Assembly: GCA_021234155.1 (NCBI GenBank)
Contig: JAJEKV010000224.1
Span: forward strand, 434,001 to 498,000
From: Isoetes taiwanensis
Taxonomy: Eukaryota > Streptophyta > Lycopodiopsida > Isoetales > Isoetaceae
Reading direction: 5' to 3'
DNA: 64,000 bases
Shown here: positions 22,791 to 34,261 of the stretch, one piece after another
Layout of the letters: every line of letters starts with the position of its first letter
Position numbering within the stretch: the stretch's first letter is position 1
The notes under the pieces: model-generated
Told to the model about the DNA's origin: nothing
Database searches by the model: none
Seen by the model: only the letters and a program-made list of their open reading frames with translations
Translations under genes and position numbers: made by a program

Positions 22791-23699
22791 CCGCTGCCTT
22801 CAATCGGTGCCCGCAGTGTAAAGATATGGTCAATCGCTGGAGTGGAGGGGTCCAAAGCCCGCTTGTGTGAGGGCTCGACACATCCGCCGCGCAAAGCCGG
22901 ATCAACGGCCGCTCGAGAATGCCAACCAACGCTTTGTCAAAATCGAATCGACCATGATCGTCCTGGAATTGGCCGGACAAGTGTGGGTCACCCGCCTTTG
23001 TGAATGGGAACAACCCCGCTTGTGGTCCATTGTCGGGGAAACCTTCCCCGCAATGCTCGTTGAGCAGGTGGTAGTGAGGATCGGCACTAGCGCTGCCCCG
23101 CCCATTTGAGTAACTCTTCGATTCAAGATACCATCGAGGTCCCGCGCCTTCCCATTAGCCCTTTGGTGCCCTCCACAACATCCTCTCTGGCGAGAACCAA
23201 TGGGGGTCATCCCTGGGGGTATGGGCGACGCTGGCCCACGGGTGGGTCATAGAGCGCCACAAGTACTATTCTCACCGCGGGGTGTGATGTCCCTTGTAGG
23301 TCGGGCTGGCCTTTGAAGCACAAGGCCAAAAGGTTCGAGGATGAGTGTCCAGCAGGCCGAACACCTCCCCGATGCACGGCAAGGTGCGCCTTTGTCTCCT
23401 TGGATGATGGGCTGATAATGTGGTGGTGGCCTCGCAAGCCGGGTACCTAAATCTAGAATGTGATCGGAGCTGGCGCTTATGCGTTCTTTACACTCAAAGA
23501 TCAAACCATCAGTTTACGCTGAAATGTTGCCTCGTCCCTGGAGCGGCGACGAGAGGGGGTCGCCAAAACACCGCCCGTCACGTGATCCCGTAATACCGGG
23601 TCAACTAGTCCGGCTCGGCCGCTCTAGTGTGGGGGTCCGCAAAATTGCCGGCAGGGGCGCCCATGAGCATCTTGGCGTAGTCCCGCCGCTCATAATCTA

Positions 23700-24500
23700 G
23701 TCGCGAACCGAGGGATGGCGAGGGGCTGGTATAGTGGGGTTTCGCGGCATGCCAAACCATGTCCAAATAAAGTGGGAGGTGATCTCGAAGTCGATCTCCT
23801 CATCCCGACCGCTTCGGTGCCCACCTAAACGATCGATGAGATGCATATCTTGGCGTGATCACGAGCACATAGTCGACCACACTAGACCCTCCCCCGATTG
23901 TCCCATGCGCATGTGCACTGCGGTGAAGCGGGCCACCGCGTGGATGTGCCATTGCAAATTATCAAGTCAAAAATACCACATAGCAGAGCAACCGTCGCCA
24001 AAGCGAAAGTGACTGGGTGTCATCCGATCCTCGCGGGCGGTTGCTCTCTGGGGATGTAGCCGCAGGACATCGCCGCCGAGAGGGTCAAGTCTCATGGGCT
24101 GCTTTACTCCTGTCCGTGCATTGAAATCCCCAAGAAGGACGACCCTACCCAACTGCTTGTGCTGTTGTATGTCATCATAGATCGACATAAGGGTCCATCC
24201 TATCCGCATCGGAGTGGCAACGATAGAAGGTGCTCTCTGCGTGAGGGAAATAACAGGCGGCCAGAAAAAGAGGGTTGCCACTGGCATTATGCACACGAAC
24301 CCACAAGTACCGGTTGTGTCTGTCTATCCTCTGGAGGGTAACCGAATGTGCCAAAATTGTTCGGTAGTAGCAAGCAACCCCACCATGACACCCTTGTCCT
24401 GTACAGGTATTGAAGACCGAGAAATGTTGGTAACCCGGCAGATCAGGTAGCATGTGCCCAGCATGCTACCATGTCTCCATGAGAAAGATGAGATCCATAT
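23700..24500 (-). pseudogene. LINE AP-like endonuclease remnant, copy 2
   Basis: A minus-strand frame from about 24453 down to 23967 gives HGGVACYYR, LAACYFPH and VVLLGDFNARTGVKQ almost as in copy 1. The SDH block near 23772-23800 is broken because CTGAG of copy 1 reads CTCGAAG here. Confidence 0.7.
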
Positions 24501-24990
24501 TGGCTGCCACGGAGTTGAGATGTCCCCCTCCGTCAAGGGAAGCCTCGACAATTCCATGAGACCACCCCGAGGCACAATTCCTATTTGTCGCCACTGTGGT
24601 ATGCGCAACCTCGAGTCGCTGGGGAGGACGGGAAGCAGAGGCTGAGTGAGAAGCAGATGGAGCGGAGGTAGCATGTGGCTGAGAGGGCGTGGGTCATGAG
24701 GGAGCAGAAGGGAGCGGGAGAAGGGGGGTGGTAGAAGAAGCGTAAGGTGGCCACGCTCATGGTTGGGGTCAGGGCGGGGTCTCGCAGCAAGAGTGTGTCG
24801 GGCGAAAATGTGCATCCCGCCCCAACCAATCCCGCGCGAACCCCTTGGTGGCGAATGCCTCGACCGACAAGCTCCCCGCCAAGGCCTCCTATTGTGCGGG
24901 TGTGAGGTCCTGGCCCACGCATGTGGATGTCCCCTTCAACATCTTGCCCGGGCGCAATATGGCATCACGCGACTCGCAGATCCGCAACCG

Positions 24991-25692
24991 CTAATATGAC
25001 AATGCGGCGACCACCCGGGCGCTGAGCCCCATGGCGGGCTGCTTGGGAAATGTGAACTGCCCCGGAATGTCATCCGGACGAGAATGTGTGTTCGGATATT
25101 GTGGGCTTAGACTCTCCCCTTCTCTTCCGCATGCCTCTGGACTACCGATTGTGGCCTCCCCGGCGCTTTGGAGTTCCGCGACCAGGGAAAGGTGGGCGAG
25201 GGCCGGGCCTTGGGCCGGGGTGGTGGTGGCCGGGATGGCATGGGGTGGCTTGAGGCGGGGGCAGCGCCCTGGTCCCCGGGCTGCCGGGCGTGGAGGCGCT
25301 AAGGGGTAGCGGAGCGAGCCGCCCCTCGCCCCGCGGAAGTTGGGAGCACAGCTCTTGCGGTGGCTCGCCGCCGCTGGCCATCTCCCACCGCGACCGGCCT
25401 CGCACTGACTATGAACCTCCTGTAGGGAGACCATGGCTCGTCTATGGATGGCTGCCCGCGCAACCCCGGAACTCCGTGCTCGGGTAGCGAGGGCTTGCTC
25501 GAGCTCCAAAGACAGGGGCCCCGAGCCGGCTTGTTGTTCCGATCGCATCAAGATCCCGAAGTGGTTCTGGTCGTCGCAAGAGCGCCACAAGGCCCCCTGC
25601 GCGTGTGCAGCGGTGGTGGCCTCAACCTTTTGATCAAGCCGAGACACCGTGACCATCGTCTCATGCATTGCCGCGCTCCCTCCCCGTGTCAT
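24991..25692 (-). pseudogene. LINE ORF1-like frame, copy 2
   Basis: This is an open frame of 233 codons, rich in Ala, Arg and Pro, upstream of the endonuclease. No RNA-binding or coiled-coil signature is obvious, though the first 100 residues are moderately charged. High GC content makes chance openness likely, so only its position supports the ORF1 call. Confidence 0.35.
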
Positions 25693-25990
25693 GGTGTCCG
25701 AGTGATGAACACACGGTCAGGCGGGCCCGCATGTCGCCGGTGAGCTCCTCGCCCGGCGTTGCCGTTCGAAGTGTGCCAGGCCAAGGCCATCTTCTACGTG
25801 CTGTGTGCGGGTCTCCAGACCTGTGATGCGGTTCTTCTCGACCACCAGTTGCCTTCTGAGCACATGGGGTGCCGAGGACTCCATCTCCACTGCCATGCCA
25901 GCCAGGCGGGCACTGTTAGCCTCAATACGGGTACTGTCCACGCCCGCTTTGACATTAGTGCAACACTCCATTTCTCTCCCTTTAATCTTA

Positions 25991-28300
25991 AGAGATCTGA
26001 CGTGATAGAAATTTAGACTACTGAACATTGAACCGTTCTTATATTATAATTTCTTCTTGCGCATCAATTAAGGTTATTGTATTGGACGATGATAAATTTG
26101 TCGATTGTTGTTTAGGACGACGTCTCAAGGAAGCTTTATTCACGATCGATCATTTATCTGATGGAGGTAATATTTTATTCTGTGTCCTGAGCAACATTAT
26201 CATGTAGCTTTGGTTGGTTTTATCTGCAACTCTCTAAATCAAGACAAAAGATTTGTTCAATCCAAGCCATCATAAGTTGCTGCTATTATAGCTACCAAAC
26301 TATCTAGGTAAGTCAACAGTTTGGCCCCAGTGGTTTGATGAAAATGCATCATGTTTGTTGATACCAATCATCATCTCTGTATAACTAATGCTCTTATTGT
26401 TGTTTATAAAGTCAATCTGAGAGGTAAATGAACATAATCAGATCATTTGTAGCTGTAACAAAACTATTATTCTACAATTATTGAAGGTTGTTTCTCTGCC
26501 TGACATTTGTTGCCACAGCCTGGAAATGCATCCAACATGTTGATGCTGCTAACAAAAGTTTAGAAGACTGAACGTAGCACTTCAACTAAATGTAATAGGT
26601 GAAAATACACTGCCATTTGTAAGGATTTCAATCAAATGCTTCATTGCCATACTTACCATCCCTGTATATGTGGACTGCAACTTATTGCTTAAATCACTGG
26701 CTATTTAGGAGAGCAAGATATCAGAATGCTGATGCTTTCTTATTCTACACTTATCGAAGGTTCTTTCTATATCTGCTACATTTTGCCACAGCCTGGAATT
26801 GCAGTTCAATACACTACTCTCGAACTTATCATTTCCATGGCTTGAGGCCTCCTAGAGTGTATCCTGCACTTGAAAGAACAATGGCATCTATGGATCGATT
26901 TTTTTATATGCCCCATGTTAGGTTTGGAACTACATTATAAGTGGGTAGAGTGTGATATGATGTTATGTCGCCAAAGCTTTTGTGGTGACTGGCTTAACAT
27001 GGTAAGAGGAAGATCCAACTGGCAGAACAATGGCCTTCGCCATTTGTGGAGCATTCTACTCCAACAGATAGTCTAAAAAGCTCAGGCCCGATATGTAAGG
27101 TACACTACATTTCCTTGAACTTTGCTTGGCAATAGCATCCTCGATGTAATTTCCTATCCTTATTGTTTTTCTAGATGAGGTGGAAACGTCTTTGAAGTTT
27201 CTTACAATGGCTGCTATTGAACTCAACTTATGAAATCTAAATACTTCATTAGCTTTTCCAAATTGTTGCTAATATGTCTCTGGAACAATCACACATCAAT
27301 TATGAATAGACATGGTTTTGTAGCATGGTTTGCACACATATGCTAATTTTCTTCACAGATTGAAATAGCGCTGCATACCTTGCAGATTGCAGAGGAATTC
27401 AACACATAGAGTTGGATATGTCCTCATTATCCACCATAAGTTGTCTGAGGAGCTGGCTATTACATGATTACAGTGTGCCTTTGGGTCCATTGCATTGACA
27501 AATTACGTACATTGAGTTTGAAAAATGTCAACTAGCTTCAATGTACTTTGACACCTTTCATTATTGCCTTCTCTCTGCATGGAGATGGTCTAAAGGAGCA
27601 TATAATAGATATTTATATTGTTTTATCTCTATTGTAGTTGCACTTTATTGTACTTAGGTGTAAGAATATTCTCTTAAAAAGAGCAGATTAGTATTGGGTC
27701 CATTATGGAGTGTGAAATGGCAAGCCATCATCAGGAACAAGGTGCTACGCACGGAGGGTTGCCCTCCATTTTAATGAGGGTGAAGTGGTTTAAATCAAAC
27801 CGTAAAGTCATGTTTTCTCAATCAATATTTAAATCTACAAGAAATTTATCGCGATGGCCAAGACCATCGCGAATATTTCTTTGTTTCGGCCCAGTGCAAA
27901 GGCACTCGTGTATATAATACTTGGTGCAAAAGTTATCGGATGTTGAAGATACACAGTGAAAAGAACAAATATGTTTCTATCAGGCTGTCTTCACATGCAG
28001 GATATATCCTACGGCATGATGATCTACTTCAACAAATCGATCAAAACACTACCTTTCTAAGTGTACATAACATAGGTTTCGAAGATAGCAAGTAGAGATG
28101 TCCAACTGCTATTGCCATTTTTTTGTCAATCTGAAACATTTAAAGATTGAACCTAGTATGAACGTCCATAGTTGAGAATGCAACTACATTTTGTGGGTGG
28201 TTCTAAAGTTGGCAATCATGAGTTGTCTTTTTTGTCATAATAGGAATGTAATGGATGGCTAAATTCGAGTTCCTTCCGCTAAAGTGGTTCTGACATGCAA
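25991..28300. other. AT-rich intergenic DNA with a short direct repeat
   Basis: A roughly 60-base block (TATTCTACA-TTAT-GAAGGTT ... TTGCCACAGCCTGGAA) occurs at 26467-26530 and again at 26741-26803. It may be an exon duplicate or an old repeat. No domain is recognised in any frame here. Confidence 0.4.
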
Positions 28301-28310
28301 AGACTATGTG

Positions 28311-28720
28311 AAGGGATTGAACCCTTGATCACATGCCTTGGAGCTTGCCCCTTAACCATGCCCCAGAGGGCTACAAGATAGGTACAAAGGAACAAGGCTA
28401 GATAAGAGCCTCCACCTCCACTAAGCGAATCATCATATATAAAGGGATTGAACCTAGGATCACTAGCCTAGAGGCAAACCCCTAAACTAAGCACCATAAC
28501 CACCAAGGCAAGGCAACAAGAAAAAGGAAAAAAGAGATAAAACAGTCATGGTGGGAACTCGTACCACCACCATGGACAAAAGGGTACAAAAAATTACAAT
28601 TAAGGTTAACCACCCCACCAAGGGGGGACCCAATACCTCACGAGGGATCAAACCACTAACTTGAAGTCCCTAAATCCTGAATGTAAGAATTGATCCCCTT
28701 AACCCAACAAGGCAAGAAAG
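28311..28720 (-). repeat. Array of three tRNA-like (SINE-like) units
   Basis: On the minus strand each unit has an A-box-like TGG(T)TTA-GGG word and, about 40-50 bases on, a B-box-like GGTT(C/T)-A-TCCC word: 28311-28378 (GGGTTCAATCCC), 28442-28512 (AGGTTCAATCCC) and 28641-28720 (GGTTTGATCCC). A fainter B-box-like word is near 28550. No proper acceptor stem or anticodon arm is evident, so these look like tRNA-derived repeats and not functional tRNA genes. Confidence 0.4.
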
Positions 28721-29340
28721 ATTTTTAACAACACAGTAACCACTAGGGAAGGAAATTGGAAAAAACGGCTAGGGGGCTCATACCTCCACCTTGCCAAAAG
28801 AATACACGTCAGCAACCCTAAGCTCAAAAACATACTTCACTTCATATGGAAACCTAATCTTGTTTCAAACGGAAGCCTTACCTTAAAAGGTTATCACCAC
28901 AATTGACAAGGGCTTCTTCAACGGGAAAAAAGGGTAGGTAGACACATGTGGCAATAAGAGTCTTGCCAGATTGTCAGATTGCACCTATCTCTGCTGTCGA
29001 CCATATAAAAACATACGACCAGGTTAGCAAGACGATTCTCTTAAAAAAAACTAAAACCGTTTCTATTCCGACAAACGGGTAATGATCGATTCTGGGCCTT
29101 AAGCATTTTTCTTATGCCTTAGCTGAAGCGCCATAGGCATGGCGACCAGGCCCACTCCTGTGCAATCCAAGCCGAAGCTCCAGCTATGGCGCTGTCTTCC
29201 GATTACCCATCCCCTCCATGCAACTGCATGTCTTCGATCTTGCATGACTATTCCGGCCATTTGCATGTGTAAATGCATGCCTTACCGTTATAAATCAGGC
29301 TCCATATCCGCTTGATTTTCCAACAGATCATTGACTATGG
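28721..29340. other. Intergenic DNA with one CTATGGCGCT word
   Basis: GCTATGGCGCTGTCTTCCGA at about 29182-29201 matches GCTATGGCGCTATCTCTCGA at about 29681-29700, linking this stretch to the repeat array that follows. No gene seen. Confidence 0.35.
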
Positions 29341-30230
29341 GCTTACCTGAGTTCGGGCGCTTACTCGTAAGGTAGATTTGCTCTTCTATTAGTCTTTTCA
29401 TATGAAGTGATAAAGACCTTTTCATTTGTAACAAGACAAAGCGCCGGATTACCAAGCAAAGTATTGGCGATAAAGCCTTTTGTCATGCTTCATCGAGCAA
29501 TATGCGATGGAGTCGGGCGCTCTCAAAAAGGTAGATTCACGCTTCAAGAACTCTTGTTGCATGGATATCCCGATGAGACTCTTCTGCTTTTTACCTGTAT
29601 AGGCGCCTTATTACTTGCATTTTTATTGAAGAAAGTCATGTAATCGAAAGCGTTTGTTGGTTCCCGATTCAAGTTTTTCGCTATGGCGCTATCTCTCGAA
29701 TGATATTCCGCTTCCATGCATCGCATTTGTTGGATCTTTGCATGTACGTTCAGCTCTTTGCATGTCTTCATGCATGAACAGCTTCCTATAAATCTGAATC
29801 TTTGTATCCGGCAAGGTTAAACGACAGAGCTCTAGACCTAAGGGCGATGGAGTCCGGTGCTTGCAAATAAGGTATATTTCTGCTTCTACTCATCTGTTAA
29901 CCTTCTTGATCAAGATCTCTGACTCCACGCCTTCTATTATTTAGATCTTTAGCTATGGGCGAAAAAACTTCGCATTAACACAGAAGCTTTGATCATACTT
30001 CTGTTAGCCTTGTCAAAAAAGAGCTGCATTTGTAGCTGTAAGGGCGTCGGAAATCAAAGCAGGATCGAAATGATCTTTGTAGCCGAGCCTTAATCTTCCC
30101 TTTTTTTTTCCCCAATATGGTCGAGCTATCCCCGAGATTTGTGTTAAACATATCTATTCCCAAGCACATTACTTCTATCCGTGTAATGGGCGATGGAGTC
30201 CGACTTTGTATAGGCAACGTATCACTGTAA
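29341..30230 (+). repeat. Degenerate repeat array with GATGGAGTCCGG word and TATAAATC boxes
   Basis: Four related blocks start near 29349, 29503, 29842 and 30188. Each has (GATGGAGTC)CGGGCGCT followed in the first three by AAGGTA(G/T)ATTT. The first and third are preceded by TATAAATC about 60-80 bases upstream (29290, 29790). The order 'TATA-like box, short block, AG|GTA' resembles a duplicated promoter plus first exon with splice donor. No protein is recognisable. Confidence 0.4.
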
Positions 30231-30543
30231 AAACTCAAGAGACTTGCCCCTCGATCTTTCCGATGGGATGAGAGAAGAGTGGATTAAACTTCTGGCAGTC
30301 GGAAAACACGGGCCGAAGGCATGTCCGAATGCATTATTCTACAAGGTTTCTTTGAATCAAGGATTATTCCGTTATGTTCACCAATCAAAACAAGGGCTTT
30401 GTGATTATTACTTTGCTTTCTAAATTATCCCTTTCTCGATGGGTGTTATTTGCATTTAGATATGTTCTAAAAAAATGCTCTTCCAACCGGAGAGAGCAAA
30501 GTGGATTCCTTTTATAGCCGGAGGAACATCGATCTTCTACGCT

Positions 30544-30575
30544 GATGCGGTGGGATCACCGCACTCCACCGCATC
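30544..30575. repeat. Short perfect inverted repeat
   Basis: GATGCGGTGG (30544-30553) pairs with CCACCGCATC (30566-30575) around a 12-base loop. The loop itself allows a competing stem (GCGGTG/CACCGC). Confidence 0.7.
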
Positions 30576-31225
30576 TATCTCGGACCAGAAGCCCGTGGCC
30601 CCGCCATTACTTGGTTGGAGCATCCGCCATCCACAAGGAAGGTGACCGGCATTTACAGCCTAATGTTGGGTTTTAGCAAAGCCAAAGATATTCTAGGTAT
30701 ATTCCAGTATATACCTAGGATATGCCAAAAACCCCATAAACAAGGGTTTGCCCCCTTAGGGGCAACCCAAAAAAAGGTATTTTGGGTCCCTCTTCATGAA
30801 GCTACCCCGATACTAGTTAAAATCCTTTTTTTCTCTCTCTAATGAAGGAATTGGCATACCTTTTTAATGACCATTTTGGCACAATGATTAGAGCAGCTCT
30901 GAACATAGTGTTAATGCCATAGACCATTACCAATATACAATTTCTATATTCACACGTTTGCTAAAGCTCAAGCATACAATTCACATTGCATTGTCGTTTT
31001 ATGGGTTGGTGACTAGTCCATTTAAACCTAAAGCCATCTTCCTTGATATTCTTAAGATGTGGTCGCACAAAGACCACTTGTCTCAAACTCGCATTGTAGA
31101 TGATAAGTGTTGTGTGGTTGCAATTCAAAACTGCCTCTCTCTTATAGGTTCGTTTAAAAAATGTTTTTATAGTGGGTTGTAAAAAGAGAGCTATTCATAA
31201 TCTTCATTTAGAGGATCTATCACCT
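30576..31225. other. Intergenic DNA with two small palindromes
   Basis: CTAGGTATA...TATACCTAG lies near 30692-30718, and GGGTTTGCCCC...GGGGCAACCC near 30745-30770. No gene is recognised. Confidence 0.4.
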
Positions 31226-31340
31226 ATGGAGTCTTGGTTGCCAACACTTGTTTCAATACTTTGCATCCTCACATTTCTTCTCTACTCCCTTGACAAGCTA
31301 AACAAGCTTCCTAAATGGCACCTTTTTCCTCTTGCTTTCG
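31226..31340 (+). pseudogene. Cytochrome P450 N-terminal fragment
   Basis: The ATG opens a frame MESWLPTLVSILCILTFLLY followed by KLNKLP and later PLAF. It parallels the N-terminus of the P450 at 39911 (METWLSL...LTILLYFF...K), including the membrane anchor and the position of the proline-rich hinge. After about 38 codons the homology ends and unrelated DNA follows. It looks like a 5' fragment left by partial duplication or deletion of a related P450. Confidence 0.45.
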
Positions 31341-31858
31341 CTACATGTCGCAAGGGTTGTGATTCATCCCCCCCAAAGGCGTGGGAGAGAGTTTTTGTAT
31401 GGAAAAGGTAGAGTTGAACCAATGAGCTTTTCCAAAATGTAGTTCAGTTTGGATTGCCGTGAACGATCTTAATGTATCAAGATCCAAATTATCAAGGATT
31501 TTAATGGATTCGGTTGTGAGGAATGACATTTATTATGGCATCTTCTTTCTTATAGAGCCCTCATCAATAGTAGATTAATTAGTCTTAGAAGATATGAGTA
31601 TAAAGAATTTCTAAATTGTCTACAATCTTGATATACCTATTGCCTAGTTAGAAAGGGAATTAACTGAATTGAAGAAAATAGTTCAAATTATTGGAGCATA
31701 CAAGCATGATTACGAGATTTCTTCTTATTAGTTTGGTACCATAATTTATAGTGCTAGATTATGCTTCCATGATAAGCTATGTATAATATAATAATACTAG
31801 TAACAGTTGTCTGGCATTGTCGACTTTTAGCAAACAACTTGAAGAGTAGGTCATTACA
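31341..31858. other. Intergenic DNA after the P450 fragment
   Basis: No further P450 motif (PPG hinge, I-helix or haem loop) appears downstream in any frame, so the fragment is isolated. No other gene is seen. Confidence 0.5.
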
Positions 31859-32135
31859 ACATTGAGTAGAAAGACATCTAGAAAATTATCAGTTTGAAGC
31901 TTGGTAATACGGAAGCATAGGAAGCCCTTTGTGTTTATAAATGATTTGCAATAAGTGGAAAAGGGGTTTTGTTGTTAGAATAAGGCTACAAATTTTCCTT
32001 TTATTTGGACAATGTGTTATTATTAACATTGATTGGAAAGACATCTACAAAATTATGAGTTTGGAAGTATAAGAAGCCTTCCATATTCTATTCTATAAAT
32101 GATTTGCAATAAGTGAAGAAGGGTTTTGTGGTCCC
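31859..32135. repeat. Direct duplication of about 170 bases
   Basis: Block 31859-31990 (CATTGAGTAGAAAGACATCTA ... GATTTGCAATAAGTGGAA) is repeated at 32029-32130 with about 85-90% identity. A third partial echo (GGGCTTTTGTCGTTGGAATA) is at 32770-32800, which suggests a low-copy dispersed repeat. Confidence 0.55.
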
Positions 32136-33400
32136 GGGTCCGAATAAATTGATTCATCTCAAAATTTCGCCTTTATAGTGCCAACTCCTTCATACATGTC
32201 TCAAGGAAGTTAATGTGTTGGTTCATAAGTTTTATCCCAAAGATTTTTTAGAACTACGCCCCACTATGTAAGCTGCAAGTTGAGAGTCTCGAAAGACCGC
32301 TTCTTTCTATGTGACCAAGTTGAGCCGGGGTTTGGTCATGGTTACTATCTCTTCCATGTGGCCTTGACTAGCCAGCCAGGGTACTCTCGCCATTTATCCT
32401 TCCACTTGAACAACTTTTGCAAAGATTGTGCTTTCCACTTAGCTTCCGTGACCGGTTGGTGGAAATTCGTTTTGGAAAAGAAGGCGGTTATAAATCTTCA
32501 AAGCTTATCAATTAGTGTTGACCAAGTTCTTAAAGAGGTGCAACACTGATTGGTGAAGGCATACCTATGTTCTCAGCTTGCTCCTGAGAAAAAACATTTG
32601 ATTTTTGAAGAATATTTGGGTATCTTATTTTATGCATAGGCAGTGGTCGCAGAACGGTTGGATTATCTTTGTCACGAGATTTTATTCCCTGCCTCTCGAG
32701 AATTATATGTACTTCTTTTGGAATATTGAATTAGAGTTTATCATCCTTAAAAAAAAAAAGGAAAAAAGGAAGGGCTTTTGTCGTTGGAATAAGGTTGCAA
32801 AATTTTATTATTAACTAATGCATGTGATAACAAAATGCAACATTGTTCACCATGGGCCCCTAAAAAAATGTACCTTGTTTTCCCTGTTTTCAATATTTTC
32901 TAACGCCTTTTTATTACCACCTAAGGAAGGCAGCACAATAGGAAATGGGAACTAAGTTGAAGGGGAGGGGGAGGGGGGATGCAAGATTTTCACTTGTTAT
33001 TATTGATTGGTTGGCTTTGAAATTTGAATGGCTTGAGCAGCTAAACATTTCTCTATAGGATGGTGGATGTATATTTTAAAGGTGATGACAAAACATTGAC
33101 TCATGGTGATCAAGGAGGGATCAAATACATTTGACGCTTAACAATGGATGCTAAAGTGCATATACAATTAAATTAATATGGACAAAGGAAGGCCATTTGA
33201 AATGTGTAATCCAAATAATCTTTTTATTATAAAGTATTGTCGTGCATGCATGCCTTCAATCAAGATTTCATCTTGACCATTGCTTCATTCATTTGATCGA
33301 ATGCCCATGCTCTATAGATCTAAAGATCTGCGATAATAAAAAACCAACAACGCTGAATGGCTCGATTCATCCAACTGATGGCCTAGATTCGGGCTTAAAC
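32136..33400. other. Intergenic DNA, no recognised gene
   Basis: An 89-codon plus-strand frame at 32280-32549 shows no known motif. G-rich and A-rich short runs occur near 32960 and 32748. Confidence 0.4.
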
Positions 33401-33404
33401 TGCA

Positions 33405-33570
33405 ACTAAAAGAGCTAAGGAGAAAACAAAAAGGAAGGGAAAAAGAGGAAAGGAAGGGAGGAGAAAGGAAAAAAAAAGATGATGGGGGGGAGAGGGGGGA
33501 GAAAAGGAAAGAAGAGGAAGGGAAAAAAGGAAAATCATGGAAGGAAGATAGATAGATAGATAGATAGAGT
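33405..33570. repeat. Purine-rich tract and (GATA)n microsatellite
   Basis: About 130 bases of nearly pure AGGAAA/GGGGAG purines (33410-33540) precede seven GATA units at 33547-33569. A second purine tract is at 33780-33925. The Ser/Phe-rich minus-strand frames here are artefacts of this composition. Confidence 0.7.
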
Positions 33571-34261
33571 TTTTGATGTCCATGAGAAGCCAAAACCGAC
33601 AAGGACACACGCATTGATGGGACTTACCCCCAACCGCCCACAAAGGTGAAGTGCTCACTAACTTTATAATGATTATGGTCACTTCCACAATGAGACGCTG
33701 AACCCATGACCTTGGGCATAGCAAAGATAGGATTTTACCATAGGATCTTGGACGTGGCAGTTTATGGTCTTACCACGCAAGAGGAGAATGAAAAAAGGGA
33801 AATGGACAGATGGGAGAAAAAGGAAAAGTGGAAATAGAAAAATGAAAAAAGAGAGAGGGGAAAATAAAAAGGAGAAAAGTGGAGAAGGGCAAGAAAAGGT
33901 AAAAGAGAAGGGAAAGAAGAAAGGTGGATAATGCTCTTTGTTTCAGAATTTGTAATGTGAATTAATCTAACAATTGTCCAATGTATCATGTATAGTTCTT
34001 AGCTTATGCCTAGCAAATGTTGGGCACCAAAAGAATAAATAAGGGCTTCTTGTTGGATTAGCCATGAGGTTCAAGTGGTTTACTAACTTAACATTTGGAT
34101 GTAAACCAGTTTGATAATCACATAGTTTGATAAATTAACACGATTAAGATGTTTAGAAGACATGCTCAACTTTATAAAAGTGCTTTGGGCATTAAACATA
34201 ATGACAAAATAGAAGTTAGACATCAATAATAAATTATAGCCTATTAATGCATTTTAAAAGT

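Larger units (their letters stand above)
17078..25818. repeat. Tandem 8.7 kb duplication, copy 2
   Basis: This second copy matches 8362-17077. It aligns up to CCAG at 25815-25818, after which the LINE continues into sequence absent from copy 1. Copy 2 therefore carries the fuller LINE 5' end, and copy 1 looks cut. Either a real tandem duplication or a false duplication of two haplotypes in the assembly could give this layout. Confidence 0.9.
21031..25990 (-). mobile_element. LINE retrotransposon, copy 2 (longest copy)
   Basis: The architecture matches copy 1, with the 3' simple-repeat tail at 21033-21052. The 5' part extends to about 25990, where base composition drops to that of the flanking AT-rich DNA. 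The Cys/His segment (RLCQCYQMGAIEDESH, then C) is legible in one frame at 21265-21714 and is followed by WARYAPLVRPDVPL, the same C-terminal block seen in fragments at 34.3 and 38.1 kb. I did not find a convincing target-site duplication. Frames are broken throughout. Confidence 0.85.

Noticed and set aside
28311-28378. Functional tRNA gene
   Set aside because: A- and B-box-like words exist, but I could not fold acceptor and anticodon arms, and similar degenerate units sit alongside.
33312-33989. Long Ser/Phe/Leu-rich minus-strand frames
   Set aside because: They are read from purine-rich low-complexity tracts; the amino-acid pattern simply mirrors the AGGAAA repeats.
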